Shown: one piece after another, positions 29,522 to 38,462 of the stretch
Position numbering within the stretch: the first letter of the stretch is position 1
How the letters are laid out: each line of letters opens with the position of its first letter
Assembly: GCF_003752465.1 (NCBI RefSeq)
Contig: NZ_RKHJ01000001.1
Location: 2,480,001 to 2,544,000 of the forward strand
DNA length: 64,000 nucleotides
Direction: 5' to 3'
Origin: Agrococcus jenensis
GTDB lineage: Bacteria > Actinomycetota > Actinomycetes > Actinomycetales > Microbacteriaceae
Notes under the pieces: generated by a model
Seen by the model: only the letters and a program-made list of their open reading frames with translations
Database searches by the model: none
Told to the model about the DNA's origin: nothing
Position numbers and translations under genes: made by a program

Positions 29522-30745
29522 CCGCGTCGACGGGTGCCGCTCGGGGGTCGAGGGGGCGTCGACGTGCTCGGGGCGCAGGCCCATGCCGATGAACCGGCCC
29601 ATCGCGTGCCGGAGCGCCGGCAGCCGCTGCACGACCCGGAGCGGCAGCGGTACCGGCACCGCCGCGCCCGGTTCCGCGATGCGCACGAGCACGGTCTCGA
29701 GCCGCCGCTGGAAGGCCTGCGTCGCCCGGGCGGGCGGCTCCCGCCGACGCTGGATGCGCTGCAGCAGCGCCTCGGTCGGCCGCCCGCTCGCGAGCCCCGG
29801 TGCGAGCGCGTTCGCCGCGGCGACCGCGTCCTGGATCGCGAGGTTGACGCCCACGCCGCCCGCGGGCGACATCGCATGCGCTGCGTCGCCGATCGCGAGC
29901 AGCCCGTCGCGATGCCAGCGCTCGAGCCGGTCGATGCGCACCTGCAGCACGCGCACGTCCCAGGCTCCGAGGCGCGCCACCCGCTCGGCGAAGCTGGGCT
30001 CGAGGGCCGCCACCCGCCGGCGGAGCGCGGCGAGCGACGCATCATCGCCCGTCCACGCGCCGCGGCGGACGATGTGCGCCGCCTGGAAGAAGTGGCCGCG
30101 GTCGATCGAGAGCAGCGCGCCGTCGCCGATCTGCATGAACGGCACCCGCTCCCCCTCGGTCCGCGGCAGCCGGAACCAGAGCACGTCGATCGCGCTGGGC
30201 GGACCCACCGGCTCGAGCCCGGCATCGTCGCGGAGGGCGGAGTCGCGGCCGTCGGCGAGCACCGTGAGCCTCGCCCGCACCTCGACCGGGCCGTCGGGGC
30301 CATCGGCGAGCACGCCCGCGATGCGGCCGCCGTCGCGCAGCAGCGCCCGGCCGGTGTGGCGCATCCGCACGTCGAAGCCGGGCAGCGCGCGCCCGGCGTC
30401 GGCGAGCAGGTCGAGGAAGTCCCACTGCGGCATGAACGTGATGCAGCGCCGCGCCGTCGGGAGCCGCGTGAAGTCGGCCAGCACGAGCCGGTGCCCCGAG
30501 AAGCGCATCGACACCTGCGGCATGTCGGCGTGCGGCAGGGCGAGGAAGCGGTCGAGCAGCCCGATCTCGTGCAGCACCTGCTGCGTCGAGGGGTGGATCG
30601 TGTCGCCCCGGAAGTCGCGGAGGAAGTCGCCGTGCTGCTCGAGCACGACGACGCGCACGCCGCGGCGGGCGAGCAGCAGGGCCAGCATCAGTCCCGCGGG
30701 CCCGCCGCCGACGATCGCGCAGTCCGTCTCGAGGCGCTCGCTCAC
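29519..30745 (-). CDS. FAD-dependent monooxygenase (PHBH/UbiH-like)
   Basis: 408 aa. Class A flavoprotein monooxygenase fold: GGGPAG dinucleotide motif in CAIVGGGPAGLMLALLLAR, an internal VLADGRDSALR segment (DG motif) and LAIGDAAHAMSPAGGVGVNLA (GD motif). Such enzymes hydroxylate aromatic rings with NAD(P)H and O2; the substrate cannot be told from sequence. It lies between nusB and pyrR, codirectional, and its stop TAG forms part of the pyr -10 box. GTG start has only a CTGGGGG-type site. Not part of the usual conserved order here, so it may be a later insertion. Confidence 0.85.
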   Translation of the reverse strand: MSERLETDCAIVGGGPAGLMLALLLARRGVRVVVLEQHGDFLRDFRGDTIHPSTQQVLHEIGLLDRFLALPHADMPQVSMRFSGHRLVLADFTRLPTARRCITFMPQWDFLDLLADAGRALPGFDVRMRHTGRALLRDGGRIAGVLADGPDGPVEVRARLTVLADGRDSALRDDAGLEPVGPPSAIDVLWFRLPRTEGERVPFMQIGDGALLSIDRGHFFQAAHIVRRGAWTGDDASLAALRRRVAALEPSFAERVARLGAWDVRVLQVRIDRLERWHRDGLLAIGDAAHAMSPAGGVGVNLAIQDAVAAANALAPGLASGRPTEALLQRIQRRREPPARATQAFQRRLETVLVRIAEPGAAVPVPLPLRVVQRLPALRHAMGRFIGMGLRPEHVDAPSTPERHPSTR

Positions 30746-30820
30746 GCCCCCAGCGTGGTCGCGCGACGCGCGCCGCGCCAGAGCCGCCCGGAGCGGCGTC
30801 CGCCCCGGGCGACGGCAGCG

Positions 30821-31240
30821 CTACGTGCGCGCGGCTGCGATCTTGCCGAGCACGCCGTTGATGAAGGCGCCGGAGCGCTCGGTCGAGAGCTCGTTGGCGA
30901 TGTGCACGGCCTCCGAGATCACGACGCTCGCCGGGGCGGTCTCGTGCTCGAGCTCCCAGACGCCGACGCGCAGGATCGCGAGGTCCGTGCGCGGCATGCG
31001 GTCGATCGGCCAGTTCGCGCTCGACGAGGCGATCAGCTCGTCGACGCCCTCGAGCTCGTCCGACACGCCCGCGACGATCTCGCGGGCGAAGGGGAACCAT
31101 CCGTGGGTCGCCCAGCCGAGCCGGTCGGCGGTGTCGCGGAGCACCGTCTCGGGCGCCTCGTCCCGCGCCTGCGCCGAGTAGAGCACCTCGACGGCGTGCT
31201 TGCGCGCCTTCCGCCGGGCGGGGTAGGTCTCCTCGCCCAC
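30821..31240 (-). CDS. nusB: Transcription antitermination factor NusB
   Basis: Binds boxA RNA with S10 (NusE) in rRNA antitermination. 139 aa, all-helical. Motifs: RRKARKHAVEVLYSAQ at the N-terminus and TAPASVVISEAVHIANELSTERSGAFINGVLGKI at the C-terminus. GTG start one base after the efp stop, hence coupled to efp. Confidence 0.96.
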   Translation of the reverse strand: MGEETYPARRKARKHAVEVLYSAQARDEAPETVLRDTADRLGWATHGWFPFAREIVAGVSDELEGVDELIASSSANWPIDRMPRTDLAILRVGVWELEHETAPASVVISEAVHIANELSTERSGAFINGVLGKIAAART

Positions 31241-31241
31241 G

Positions 31242-31802
31242 TCAGCTGATGCGGCCGAGGTAGCTGCCGTCGCGCGTGTCGACCTTGACCCGCGTGCCCT
31301 GCTCGACGAACAGCGGCACCTGGATCTCGGCGCCGGTCTCGACCGTGGCGGCCTTCGTGCCGGCGCTCGAGCGGTCGCCCTGCAGGCCGGGCTCGGTGTA
31401 GGTGATCTCGAGCACGACGGATGCGGGCAGCTCGACCTGCAGCGCCTCGCCCTCGTGCATCGAGATGGTCGCGGTGCCGTTCTCGAGCAGGTACTTCGCG
31501 CCGTCGCCGACGATGTCGGCCGGGACGGGCAGCTGCTCGTACGTGTCGTTGTCCATGAACACGAAGTCGGTGCCGTCGTTGTACAGGAACTGGTAGTCGC
31601 GGCGGTCGACGGTGGCGAACTCCACCTTCGTGCCGGCGTTGAAGGTCTTGTCGACGAGCTTCTGGCTGCGCGCGTTGCGGAGCTTCGTGCGCACGAAGGC
31701 GCCGCCCTTGCCGGGCTTGACGTGCTGGAACTCGACGACGCTCCAGAGCTGGCCGTCGAGGTTGAGCACCGCGCCGTTCTTGATGTCGTTGGTCGTTGCC
31801 AT
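31242..31802 (-). CDS. efp: Translation elongation factor P
   Basis: Relieves ribosome stalling at polyproline. 186 aa, three beta-barrel domains. The tip loop reads [11 protein letters not shown] with Lys32 at the modification position. Actinobacterial EF-Ps that work unmodified have been described with a palindromic PGKGP loop; here the second proline is glycine. No EpmA/EpmB or YmfI genes are seen. ATG is preceded by GGAACGGAACACGC and a TAGGAT promoter box. Confidence 0.97.
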   Translation of the reverse strand: MATTNDIKNGAVLNLDGQLWSVVEFQHVKPGKGGAFVRTKLRNARSQKLVDKTFNAGTKVEFATVDRRDYQFLYNDGTDFVFMDNDTYEQLPVPADIVGDGAKYLLENGTATISMHEGEALQVELPASVVLEITYTEPGLQGDRSSAGTKAATVETGAEIQVPLFVEQGTRVKVDTRDGSYLGRIS

Positions 31803-31850
31803 GCGTGTTCCGTTCCGTGATCGTCGCGGCCCTCATCGGGCCGACAGATG

Positions 31851-31856
31851 ATCCTA
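31851..31856 (-). promoter_or_regulatory. -10 box TAGGAT of efp-nusB
   Basis: TAGGAT about 48 nt before the efp ATG; its TAG is the aroQ stop codon. Expected start near 31844, giving a leader of about 42 nt. No clear -35 box. Confidence 0.5.
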
Positions 31857-32288
31857 CCGGGCGATGATCGCCGACGCGGCCAGGCGGTAGCCGTCGAGCC
31901 CGAACCCGGCGATGACGCCGGTCGCGACGGCGGACACGACGGACGTGTGCCGGAACGCCTCCCGCGCGTGCGGGTTCGAGATGTGCACCTCGACGAGCGG
32001 CGCCACGCCCTGCAGCTGCGCGCACGCGTCCCGCAGCGCGTAGGAGTAGTGCGTGAAGGCCGCGGGGTTGAGGATCACCGGCGTGCGGGCGTCGACGGCC
32101 TCGTGGATCCAGCCGACCAGCTCCGCCTCGTCATCCGTCTGCCGCACGTCGGCCTCGATCGGCGCGTCCGCGGTGCCGGCGGACGCGACGAGCGGCGCGA
32201 TGTCGGCGAGCGTCGCGGTGCCGTACACGTCGGGCTCGCGCGTGCCGAGGCGGCCGAGGTTGGGTCCGTTGAGGACGAGGATGCGCAT
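31854..32288 (-). CDS. aroQ: Type II 3-dehydroquinate dehydratase
   Basis: Third step of the shikimate pathway. 144 aa. Catalytic Tyr22 in [20 protein letters not shown] and [15 protein letters not shown] (catalytic His). ATG at 32288 chosen because AGGA lies 7 bases upstream and families start [15 protein letters not shown]; an upstream ATG would add six residues. The other shikimate genes aroE, aroC, aroK and aroB lie upstream beyond the VOC gene and the repeat region. Confidence 0.96.
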   Translation of the reverse strand: MRILVLNGPNLGRLGTREPDVYGTATLADIAPLVASAGTADAPIEADVRQTDDEAELVGWIHEAVDARTPVILNPAAFTHYSYALRDACAQLQGVAPLVEVHISNPHAREAFRHTSVVSAVATGVIAGFGLDGYRLAASAIIAR

Positions 32289-32336
32289 GCCGCCATCCTG
32301 CCGCATGGTCGCCGGCGCACGGCGCCGCGCGGCTCG

Positions 32337-32693
32337 CTACATCTCGCCCTCAAAGAGGCCGATGCTGTTGCCGTCCGGGTCGGTGAACACCGCCCACCAG
32401 CTCGTCGGCGAGATCTCTCCCTTCGGGAGCGTGACGGTGCCGCCGAGCTCCTCGACCTTCGCGAGGGCCTCGTCGATCGAGTCGACCTCGATCACCGAGC
32501 GCGGCTGCGTGAAGCCGTCCTCGCGTGCCGTGAGCGCGCCGCCGGAGACGCCGTTGGGCGCCTGCCACATCGGGTAGCCCTCATAGCCCTCGGACTCGGT
32601 GATCTGCCAGCCGAACACGGCGCCGTAGAAGCGCGTCGCCTGCGCCATGTCGGTGACCGGGATCTCGAGATGGGTGATGTCGCCATGTGCCAT
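32337..32693 (-). CDS. VOC (glyoxalase/bleomycin-resistance) superfamily protein
   Basis: 118 aa, single VOC domain of two beta-alpha-beta-beta-beta units: HLEIPVTDMAQATRFYGAVFGWQ and WWAVFTDPDGNSIGLFE, with the metal-site His and Glu at the expected edges. Substrate unknown. ATG has no good ribosome binding site; a CAGACT sequence 7 bases upstream could be a -10 box for leaderless translation. Directly upstream lies the double 20-bp repeat array. Confidence 0.85.
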   Translation of the reverse strand: MAHGDITHLEIPVTDMAQATRFYGAVFGWQITESEGYEGYPMWQAPNGVSGGALTAREDGFTQPRSVIEVDSIDEALAKVEELGGTVTLPKGEISPTSWWAVFTDPDGNSIGLFEGEM

Positions 32694-32767
32694 GGCTGGG
32701 AGTCTGCACCGCGCGCGGCCGCGCCGCCAGCCCTCCCGTCGCAGCGCCGGCCCCCGCGCCGCCCGCT

Positions 32768-32902
32768 GAGCGGTCACTCCCACCCCCGAGTGGTCACTCC
32801 CACCCCCGAGTGGTCACTCCCGCCCCCGAGTGGTCACGTCTGCCCCTGACTGGTCACACCCGCCGCTGAGTGGTCACACCCGCCGCTGAGTGGTCAGTCG
32901 GG
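32768..32902 (+). repeat. 20-bp repeat array 1, six full units plus a partial
   Basis: Unit GAGTGGTCACTCCCACCCCC with starts at exactly 32768, 32788, 32808, 32828, 32848, 32868 and 32888. The core GAGTGGTCACTC is an imperfect palindrome (GAGTG-GT-CACTC). The spacer drifts from CCCACCCC to CCGCCGCT along the array. Confidence 0.95.
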
Positions 32903-32960
32903 ATGCGCGCTCGGCCGTGCACTGGGAAGCGACCTCGCGGGGCAGCGGGCATCCAGACGC

Positions 32961-33120
32961 GAAGGAACTTGTACGCGCGGAAGTGACCGTTCACGCGTGT
33001 CCCTGACCACTCAAGCGCTGGAGTGACCGCTCACGCGCTGGAGAGACCACTCACGCGCTGGAGTGACCACTCACGCGCGAGAGCGACCACTCACGCGCGG
33101 GAGTGACCACTCCGCGTGCG
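32961..33120 (-). repeat. 20-bp repeat array 2, seven units plus a degenerate one, inverted relative to array 1
   Basis: On the plus strand units read GAGTGACCACTCACGCGCTG, starting at 32981, 33001, 33021, 33041, 33061, 33081 and 33101, with a degraded copy at 32961. GAGTGACCACTC is the reverse complement of the array 1 core. The spacers (ACGCGCTG type) differ from array 1, so the two arrays share the core and the 20-bp period but not the spacer. Confidence 0.95.
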
Positions 33121-33164
33121 GCGATGGCCGCTGCGTGCGGGGATGGCGGCGGTCGGCGCTGGGG

Positions 33165-34226
33165 TCAGTCGGCGAGCGACTGGTACGCCATGAACAGCAG
33201 GCTGTCGTCCGGGCCCTCGAGGATGCGGGGCCGCGCGACGTCGTCGAGCACGACGAAGCGCAGCATCGAGCCGCGCGTCTTCTTGTCCTTGCGCATCGTG
33301 CCGAGCACCGTCTGCCACCGGCCGACCGGGTAGGTCGTCGGCAGCTCGAGCGACTCGAGCACCGCTCGGTGCCGGTCGACGACCGACTCCGGCAGGCGCC
33401 CCGCCAGCCGCGAGAGCTCGGCCGCGAAGACCATGCCGATCGCGACGGCCGCGCCGTGCCGCCAGCGGTAGCGCTCCGTGTGCTCGATGGCGTGGCCGAG
33501 CGTGTGCCCGTAGTTGAGGAACTCGCGCTCGCCGTGCTCGCGGAAGTCGTTCGCCACCACGCGCGCCTTGACCTCGATCGCGCGGGCGATCGCCTCCTGG
33601 AACTCCGGCGTCGACGGGTCGGTCGTCGCATCGAGCGAGCCCTCGAGCAGCTCGAGGATCCGCGGATCGGCGATGAAACCGGCCTTCACGACCTCTGCGA
33701 AGCCCGTCAGCAGCTCGTTGCGCGGCAGCGAGTCGACGAGCTCCAGGTCGGCGACGACCGTCGTCGGGTGGTGGAACGCCCCGACGAGGTTCTTGCCCTG
33801 CTCGGTGTTGATGCCGGTCTTGCCCCCGACGGCGGCGTCGACGATGCCGAGCACGCTGGTCGGCGCCTGGATCACGCGCACGCCTCGCAGCCACGTCGCG
33901 GCGACGAAGCCCGCGAGGTCGGTGACCGCGCCGCCGCCGAGCCCGACGACCGCGTCGGTGCGGGTGAACTCCGCCTGCCCCATGATCTGCCAGAGGAACT
34001 GCGCGACCTCGATGCGCTTCGCCGCCTCCGCGTCGGGCACCTCCGCGAGCAGCACCTCGACGTCGAGCTCCGCCTTGAGGTGCTCCGCGATGCGGCTCAT
34101 CGCCGGCTGGTGCACGACGAGCAGCCGCGTCGCGTCGCCGAGCGACTCGCGGATGCGGTCGACCAGGATGCCCCTGCCGACGTGGACGTCGTAGGGCGCC
34201 TCGGTCTCGACGCGGATGGTGGTCAT
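33165..34226 (-). CDS. aroB: 3-dehydroquinate synthase
   Basis: Second shikimate-pathway step; NAD- and metal-dependent. 353 aa. NAD loop VVGLGGGAVTDLAGFVAATWLRG, ILGIVDAAVGGKTGIN-like segment (SVLGIVDAAVGGKTGIN), metal His in NYGHTLGHAIEH, RHGAAVAIGM. ATG has a GAGGGGGAG site. It is 19 bases after aroK and is the last gene before the repeat arrays. Confidence 0.98.
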   Translation of the reverse strand: MTTIRVETEAPYDVHVGRGILVDRIRESLGDATRLLVVHQPAMSRIAEHLKAELDVEVLLAEVPDAEAAKRIEVAQFLWQIMGQAEFTRTDAVVGLGGGAVTDLAGFVAATWLRGVRVIQAPTSVLGIVDAAVGGKTGINTEQGKNLVGAFHHPTTVVADLELVDSLPRNELLTGFAEVVKAGFIADPRILELLEGSLDATTDPSTPEFQEAIARAIEVKARVVANDFREHGEREFLNYGHTLGHAIEHTERYRWRHGAAVAIGMVFAAELSRLAGRLPESVVDRHRAVLESLELPTTYPVGRWQTVLGTMRKDKKTRGSMLRFVVLDDVARPRILEGPDDSLLFMAYQSLAD

Positions 34227-34245
34227 GCGCTCCCCCTCTGGAGTG

Positions 34246-34806
34246 TCACAGCCCGCGCTCCGCGAGCCAGGCCTCGAGCCGGTCGACCAGCTGGGCCATC
34301 GGCGTCCTCGACGAGTCGACGACGGTGTCCGCGAGCTCGCGGTAGATCGGGTCCCGCTCTGCCGCGATGCGCCGCCACGACGCGATGCCGTCGGCGACGA
34401 GCGGCCGGCCGCCGCCGCTGATGCGCCGCTCGGCGGTCTGCTCGTCGACGGTGACGAGGACGACCGTCGCGTGCGCGAGCAGCGCGCGAGTGTGCTCGTC
34501 GAGCACGGCGCCGCCGCCCAGCGCGACGACCGCACCGGGCACGAGCGCGCGCCGCACGGCATCCGCCTCCCAGCGCCGGAAGGCGGGCTCGCCGTGCTTG
34601 GCGAACAGCTCGGGGATCGGCCCGTGCTCGAGCACGACCAGCCGGTCGGTGTCGGCGAAGGTGCGACCCAAGCGGGCGGCGAGCTTGCGGCCGAGCGACG
34701 ACTTGCCCGCCGCCATCGGCCCGATGAGCGCGATCGGCGGCACGGTGCCCGCCTCGTCGCCCGGGCGCGGACCGGCGCCGGCCTCGCCCGACCGGTCGGC
34801 GGTCAC
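34246..34806 (-). CDS. aroK: Shikimate kinase
   Basis: Phosphorylates shikimate. 186 aa; about 25 residues of Gly/Pro-rich N-terminal extension precede the core. Walker A is [11 protein letters not shown] (residues 29-39); [13 protein letters not shown] and the lid segment [11 protein letters not shown] follow. GTG start overlaps the aroC stop (GTGA). Confidence 0.95.
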   Translation of the reverse strand: MTADRSGEAGAGPRPGDEAGTVPPIALIGPMAAGKSSLGRKLAARLGRTFADTDRLVVLEHGPIPELFAKHGEPAFRRWEADAVRRALVPGAVVALGGGAVLDEHTRALLAHATVVLVTVDEQTAERRISGGGRPLVADGIASWRRIAAERDPIYRELADTVVDSSRTPMAQLVDRLEAWLAERGL

Positions 34807-35996
34807 GAGGTGGTGCGCAGCTGCTCGGGGATCGCGGCGAGGTAGGCGTCGAGGTTCCTGCGCGTCTCGGCGACCGAGTCGCCGCCGAACTTCTCGACCA
34901 TCGCGTCGGCGAGCACGAGCGCGACCATCGCCTCGGCGACGACGCCGGCAGCGGGCACGGCGCACACGTCGCTGCGCTGGTGGTGCGCCTGGGCGGCCTC
35001 GCCGGTCGACACGTCGACGGTGCGCAGCGCGCGCGGCACCGTCGCGATCGGCTTCATGCCGGCGCGCACGCGGAGCGGGTCGCCGGTGGTCATGCCGCCC
35101 TCGATGCCGCCCGCCCTGCCGGTCTCGCGGTGCACGCCGCCCTCGCCGACGATGAGCTCGTCGTGCGCGACGCTCCCCCGCCGTCGGGTGGTCTCGAAGC
35201 CGTCGCCGACCTCGACGCCCTTGATGGCCTGGATGCTCATGAGCGCCTGGGCGAGCCGGCCGTCGAGCCTGCGGTCCCAGTGCACGTAGGAGCCGAGCCC
35301 CGGCGGCAGGCCGTACGCGAGCACCTCGACGATGCCGCCGAGCGTGTCGCCGGCGCGGCGCGCATCCTCGACCTCCGCGAGCATCGCGGCGCTCGTCGCG
35401 GCGTCGAAGCAGCGCAGCTCGTCGGCGTCGAGCAGGTCGACGTCGTCGGGCGCGGGCAGCGCTGCGCCGTCGGGCACGCGCACCGGCCCGATCGAGAGCG
35501 TGTGGCTCACGAGCCGCACGCCCAGCTCGCCGAGGAAGGCGCGGGCGACGGCACCGAGCGCGACGCGGGCCGCGGTCTCGCGGGCGCTCGCGCGCTCGAG
35601 CACCGGGCGCGCCTCGTCGAAGCCGTGCTTCTGCATGCCGACGAGGTCGGCGTGGCCGGGACGCGGGCGGGTGAGCTTCGCGGCGCGGGCGCCGGTGAGC
35701 TCCTCCTCGAGCGGCGCGGCGCCCATGACCTCGGTCCACTTCGGCCACTCGGTGTTGCCGATGCGGAGGGCGATCGGGCCGCCCTGGGTGCTGCCGTGGC
35801 GAACGCCGCCGGAGATCGACAGCGCGTCCTGCTCGAACTTCATCCGGGCGCCGCGACCGGCGCCGAGCTTGCGGCGCTGCAGGTCTGCCTGGATCTGCTC
35901 CGCGGTGATGGGCACGCCCGCGGGCAGCCCCTCGAGGAGGGCGAGCAGTTCGGGGCCGTGGGATTCCCCGGCGGTGAGCCAGCGCAGCATGCTCAT
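34803..35996 (-). CDS. aroC: Chorismate synthase
   Basis: FMN-dependent last step to chorismate. 397 aa. Family signatures [54 protein letters not shown] and [10 protein letters not shown]. The start MSM overlaps the aroE stop by ATGA; a second ATG two codons later is possible. Confidence 0.97.
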   Translation of the reverse strand: MSMLRWLTAGESHGPELLALLEGLPAGVPITAEQIQADLQRRKLGAGRGARMKFEQDALSISGGVRHGSTQGGPIALRIGNTEWPKWTEVMGAAPLEEELTGARAAKLTRPRPGHADLVGMQKHGFDEARPVLERASARETAARVALGAVARAFLGELGVRLVSHTLSIGPVRVPDGAALPAPDDVDLLDADELRCFDAATSAAMLAEVEDARRAGDTLGGIVEVLAYGLPPGLGSYVHWDRRLDGRLAQALMSIQAIKGVEVGDGFETTRRRGSVAHDELIVGEGGVHRETGRAGGIEGGMTTGDPLRVRAGMKPIATVPRALRTVDVSTGEAAQAHHQRSDVCAVPAAGVVAEAMVALVLADAMVEKFGGDSVAETRRNLDAYLAAIPEQLRTTS

Positions 35997-36871
35997 GATT
36001 CTTCCAGAGTCCCGGATGCCCCAGGACCGGACGCGCTCGCACCGAGCGCCCGGCGCATGGCCGCGACCACGCGCGGCTCGTCGGGCAGCGGCGCGTCGAC
36101 GTCGCCCTGCGTGAAGATCCGCGCCTGGAGCACCGCCTGGCCGAGCAGCATCTCGCGCCCGTCGATCACGTGCCGGCGCGGCAGCGACGCGAGGTACCGC
36201 GAGCCGTCGGGTCGCGCGTAGTCGGCGTCGAGCAGGCGCGTCGGGGGCGCGGCGAAGGTCGGCACGGCGGCGGCGGCGGCCGGCAGCGTCGAGACCGCGG
36301 CGTCGACGACGGGCAGGGGCGCCTCGAGCGCCTGCACCTCGAGCGCGACTCCGAGCGACGCCGAGAGCTCGCGGAGCCGCTGCGCCTTCGCCGGGGTGCG
36401 GAGCGCGACGGTGACGCGCTCGACGCCCATCGAGGCGAGCGCGACGAGCGCGGTCTGGGCCGTGGCACCCGCGCCCACGATCGCGGCGGCGCGCGCCCGA
36501 TCGAGGCCGGCATCCGCGAACGCCCGCACGATGCCGCCGACGTCGGTGCTCCAGCCCCGCAGCGCGCGCCGGCCGGAGGTCGGCGCACCGAGCAGCAGCG
36601 TGTTGACCGTGCCGGTCGCGCGGGCGAGCGGATCGAGCTCGTCCGCGAGGTCGGCGGCGGCGTCCTTGTGCGGCGCTGTCACCGACAGCCCGAGCCACTC
36701 GGGACCGAGCGCGCCGACGAAGGCCGGCAGCGCGCCGGGCTCGACCGCGCTGCGGCCGTAGTCCCAGTCGAGGCCGAGCTCGCGGGCGACGGCGCCGTGC
36801 AGCGCGGGCGACAGCGAGTGCTCGACCGGCCAGCCGACGACGGCGAGCCGGCGCCCACCGGCCGCCGTCAC
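35993..36871 (-). CDS. aroE: Shikimate dehydrogenase
   Basis: Reduces 3-dehydroshikimate with NADPH. 292 aa. Substrate domain: [19 protein letters not shown] with the catalytic Lys, GWSTDVGG with the Asp (NTD is STD here). Cofactor domain: [18 protein letters not shown] start lies one base after the mltG stop. No ribosome binding site is needed if coupled. Confidence 0.93.
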   Translation of the reverse strand: MTAAGGRRLAVVGWPVEHSLSPALHGAVARELGLDWDYGRSAVEPGALPAFVGALGPEWLGLSVTAPHKDAAADLADELDPLARATGTVNTLLLGAPTSGRRALRGWSTDVGGIVRAFADAGLDRARAAAIVGAGATAQTALVALASMGVERVTVALRTPAKAQRLRELSASLGVALEVQALEAPLPVVDAAVSTLPAAAAAVPTFAAPPTRLLDADYARPDGSRYLASLPRRHVIDGREMLLGQAVLQARIFTQGDVDAPLPDEPRVVAAMRRALGASASGPGASGTLEES

Positions 36872-36872
36872 G

Positions 36873-37949
36873 TCAGCCGCCCCAGCCCGGGTTGTCGCGC
36901 AGGAACTGCTGGAACTGCGCGACGCCGACCTCGTGCTCGGCGAGCGTCTCCGAGAAGACGGTCTCACCGGTCTCGGGGTTCACGGTCACGAAGTAGAGCC
37001 ACGCGCCCTCGGTCGGGGCGAGCGCCGCCTGGATGGCCGCGTCGCCGGGCGCGCCGATCGGCCCGACCGGAAGGCCCGGGTTCGCGTACGTGTTGTACGG
37101 GTTGCTCGCGTCCGCGCGCTCCTCGGCCGTCGTCGTGACGACGTGGAGGTTGCCGGTGCCGTACGCGACGGTCGCGTCGGACTGCAGCGGCATGTTCACG
37201 TCGAGGCGGTTCTGAAACACCCGCGCGACCCGGCCGAAGTCGTCCGGCAGCCGCGCCTCGCGCTGCACGAGCGACGCCATGATGAGCACGCGCTCCTGGT
37301 CGGCCTCCGCGACGCCCGCGGACTCGAGCGCCTCCCGCTGCCGCTCGACCATCGTCGTGAGCACGTCGACCGCGGTGACGCCCTCGTCGAACGTGTAGGT
37401 CGCGGGGAACAGCCAGCCCTCGAGCGAGATGGCGTTCTCGGGCAGGGCGAACTGCGTGAGGTCGCCGGCCGCCTGCAGGAAGTCGGCCTGCGGGATGCCG
37501 ATGTCGCGCTCGAGCCGCTCGTAGACCTGCGGCAGCGTGTAGCCCTCGGGCACCGTGACGCGCAGCTCCACCTTGTTCGCGGGGTCGATCAGCGCGTCGA
37601 CCGCGCCCTGCGCCGACATCTGCTGCATGAGCCGGTACGCGCCCGGCTGCAGCTGGATCGACGAGTCGGCGACCAGGATGTCGGTGAACGCCTCGGCGCT
37701 CGCGATGACGTCCTGCTCCAGCAGCGTCGCGGCGACGTCGTAGCCGTTGTCGCCCGACTGGACCTGCACGACGACCTCGCCGGTGCCGGGGCCGGGGTAG
37801 TCCTCGGGGCCGCTGAAGCGGTCGGCGATGCGCGGGATGCCCCACGCCGCGGCGATGCCGAGGCCGACGAGCACGACGAGCGCGATGATGCCGCCGATCA
37901 GCCGCCTGCGGACCCGCTGCTTGCGCTCTCGCGCGCGACGTCCAGCCAT
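36873..37949 (-). CDS. mltG: Endolytic murein transglycosylase
   Basis: Cleaves nascent glycan strands and sets their length; membrane-anchored, periplasm-side domain. 358 aa: basic N-terminus, one helix at about residues 18-37, LysM-like region, then the YceG domain. The catalytic Glu is in IMASLVQREARLPDD; VAYGTGNLH, NPYNTYANPGLPVGPIGAPG and YFVTVNPETGE complete the signature. ATG follows GGGAGGACTGAG, one base after the ruvX stop. Confidence 0.96.
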   Translation of the reverse strand: MAGRRARERKQRVRRRLIGGIIALVVLVGLGIAAAWGIPRIADRFSGPEDYPGPGTGEVVVQVQSGDNGYDVAATLLEQDVIASAEAFTDILVADSSIQLQPGAYRLMQQMSAQGAVDALIDPANKVELRVTVPEGYTLPQVYERLERDIGIPQADFLQAAGDLTQFALPENAISLEGWLFPATYTFDEGVTAVDVLTTMVERQREALESAGVAEADQERVLIMASLVQREARLPDDFGRVARVFQNRLDVNMPLQSDATVAYGTGNLHVVTTTAEERADASNPYNTYANPGLPVGPIGAPGDAAIQAALAPTEGAWLYFVTVNPETGETVFSETLAEHEVGVAQFQQFLRDNPGWGG

Positions 37950-37950
37950 C

Positions 37951-38451
37951 TCAGTCCTCCCGGGTCGCGGCCTCGCCGCGGTCGTCGAAGCCCTGCGCAT
38001 CGTCGCGGCTGGGCAGCAGCTCGCCGGGCGCTCGCCCGGCGGTGCGCTCGCTGTCGAGCGCGTGCTGCAGGATGACGACCGCGGCCGCCTGGTCGATGCT
38101 CGAGCGCTGCTGCCGGCTCGACCTGCCGGCCGCCCGCATGCCGGCCGAGGCCGTCACGGTCGAGAGCCGCTCGTCGACGAGCCGCACGGGCAGCGCGGCG
38201 GCGAGCAGCGCGGCCACGTCGCGCGCGTCCTGCGTGCTCGGCGTGTCGCCGCCCGAGAGCGAGATCGGCAGCCCCACGACCGCCTCGATCGCCTCGAGCT
38301 CCTCGGCGATCTCGCGCAGGCGTGCGACGACGTCGGTGGACGCGCGCTGGATCGTCTCGACCGGGGTCGCGAGCAGGCCGTCGCGGTCGCAGCGCGCGAC
38401 GCCGACGCGGGCGCGCCCGACGTCGACGCCGATCCGCACGCCGCGACGCAT
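37951..38451 (-). CDS. ruvX: Holliday-junction resolvase-like / pre-16S rRNA nuclease (YqgF family)
   Basis: 166 aa; RNase H-like fold. Motifs IGVDVGRARVGVARCD, VVGLPISLSGG, VDERLSTVTA and SIDQAAAVVILQHAL contain the acidic residues. Family members mature the 16S 5' end. The acidic/charged tail of about 25 residues extends beyond the core. It lies 11 bases after alaS, the common alaS-ruvX-mltG-aro order. Confidence 0.94.
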   Translation of the reverse strand: MRRGVRIGVDVGRARVGVARCDRDGLLATPVETIQRASTDVVARLREIAEELEAIEAVVGLPISLSGGDTPSTQDARDVAALLAAALPVRLVDERLSTVTASAGMRAAGRSSRQQRSSIDQAAAVVILQHALDSERTAGRAPGELLPSRDDAQGFDDRGEAATRED

Positions 38452-38462
38452 CCCGGTGCCGC

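Larger units (their letters stand above)
32694..33164. other. 470-base intergenic region between aroB and the VOC gene, two inverted repeat arrays
   Basis: No gene is supported. It contains array 1 (32768-32902), a 58-base interval, array 2 (32961-33120), about 74 bases next to the VOC gene and 44 bases next to the aroB stop. Array spacing of 20 bp is not a multiple of three, so no frame reads the units consistently. Confidence 0.85.

Noticed and set aside
32289..32336. Terminator between the VOC gene and aroQ
   Set aside because: Only a 6-bp CGGCGC/GCGCCG stem was found, too short to stand out in GC-rich DNA.
32768..33120. 20-bp arrays as a CRISPR locus
   Set aside because: Unit length equals the period, so there are no unique spacers of 30-40 bases; there is a fixed palindromic core and no cas genes nearby.
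37951..38451. A longer ruvX start inside alaS
   Set aside because: The upstream extension is the antiparallel reading of alaS codons without family similarity; the ATG at 38451 aligns with the YqgF N-terminus.
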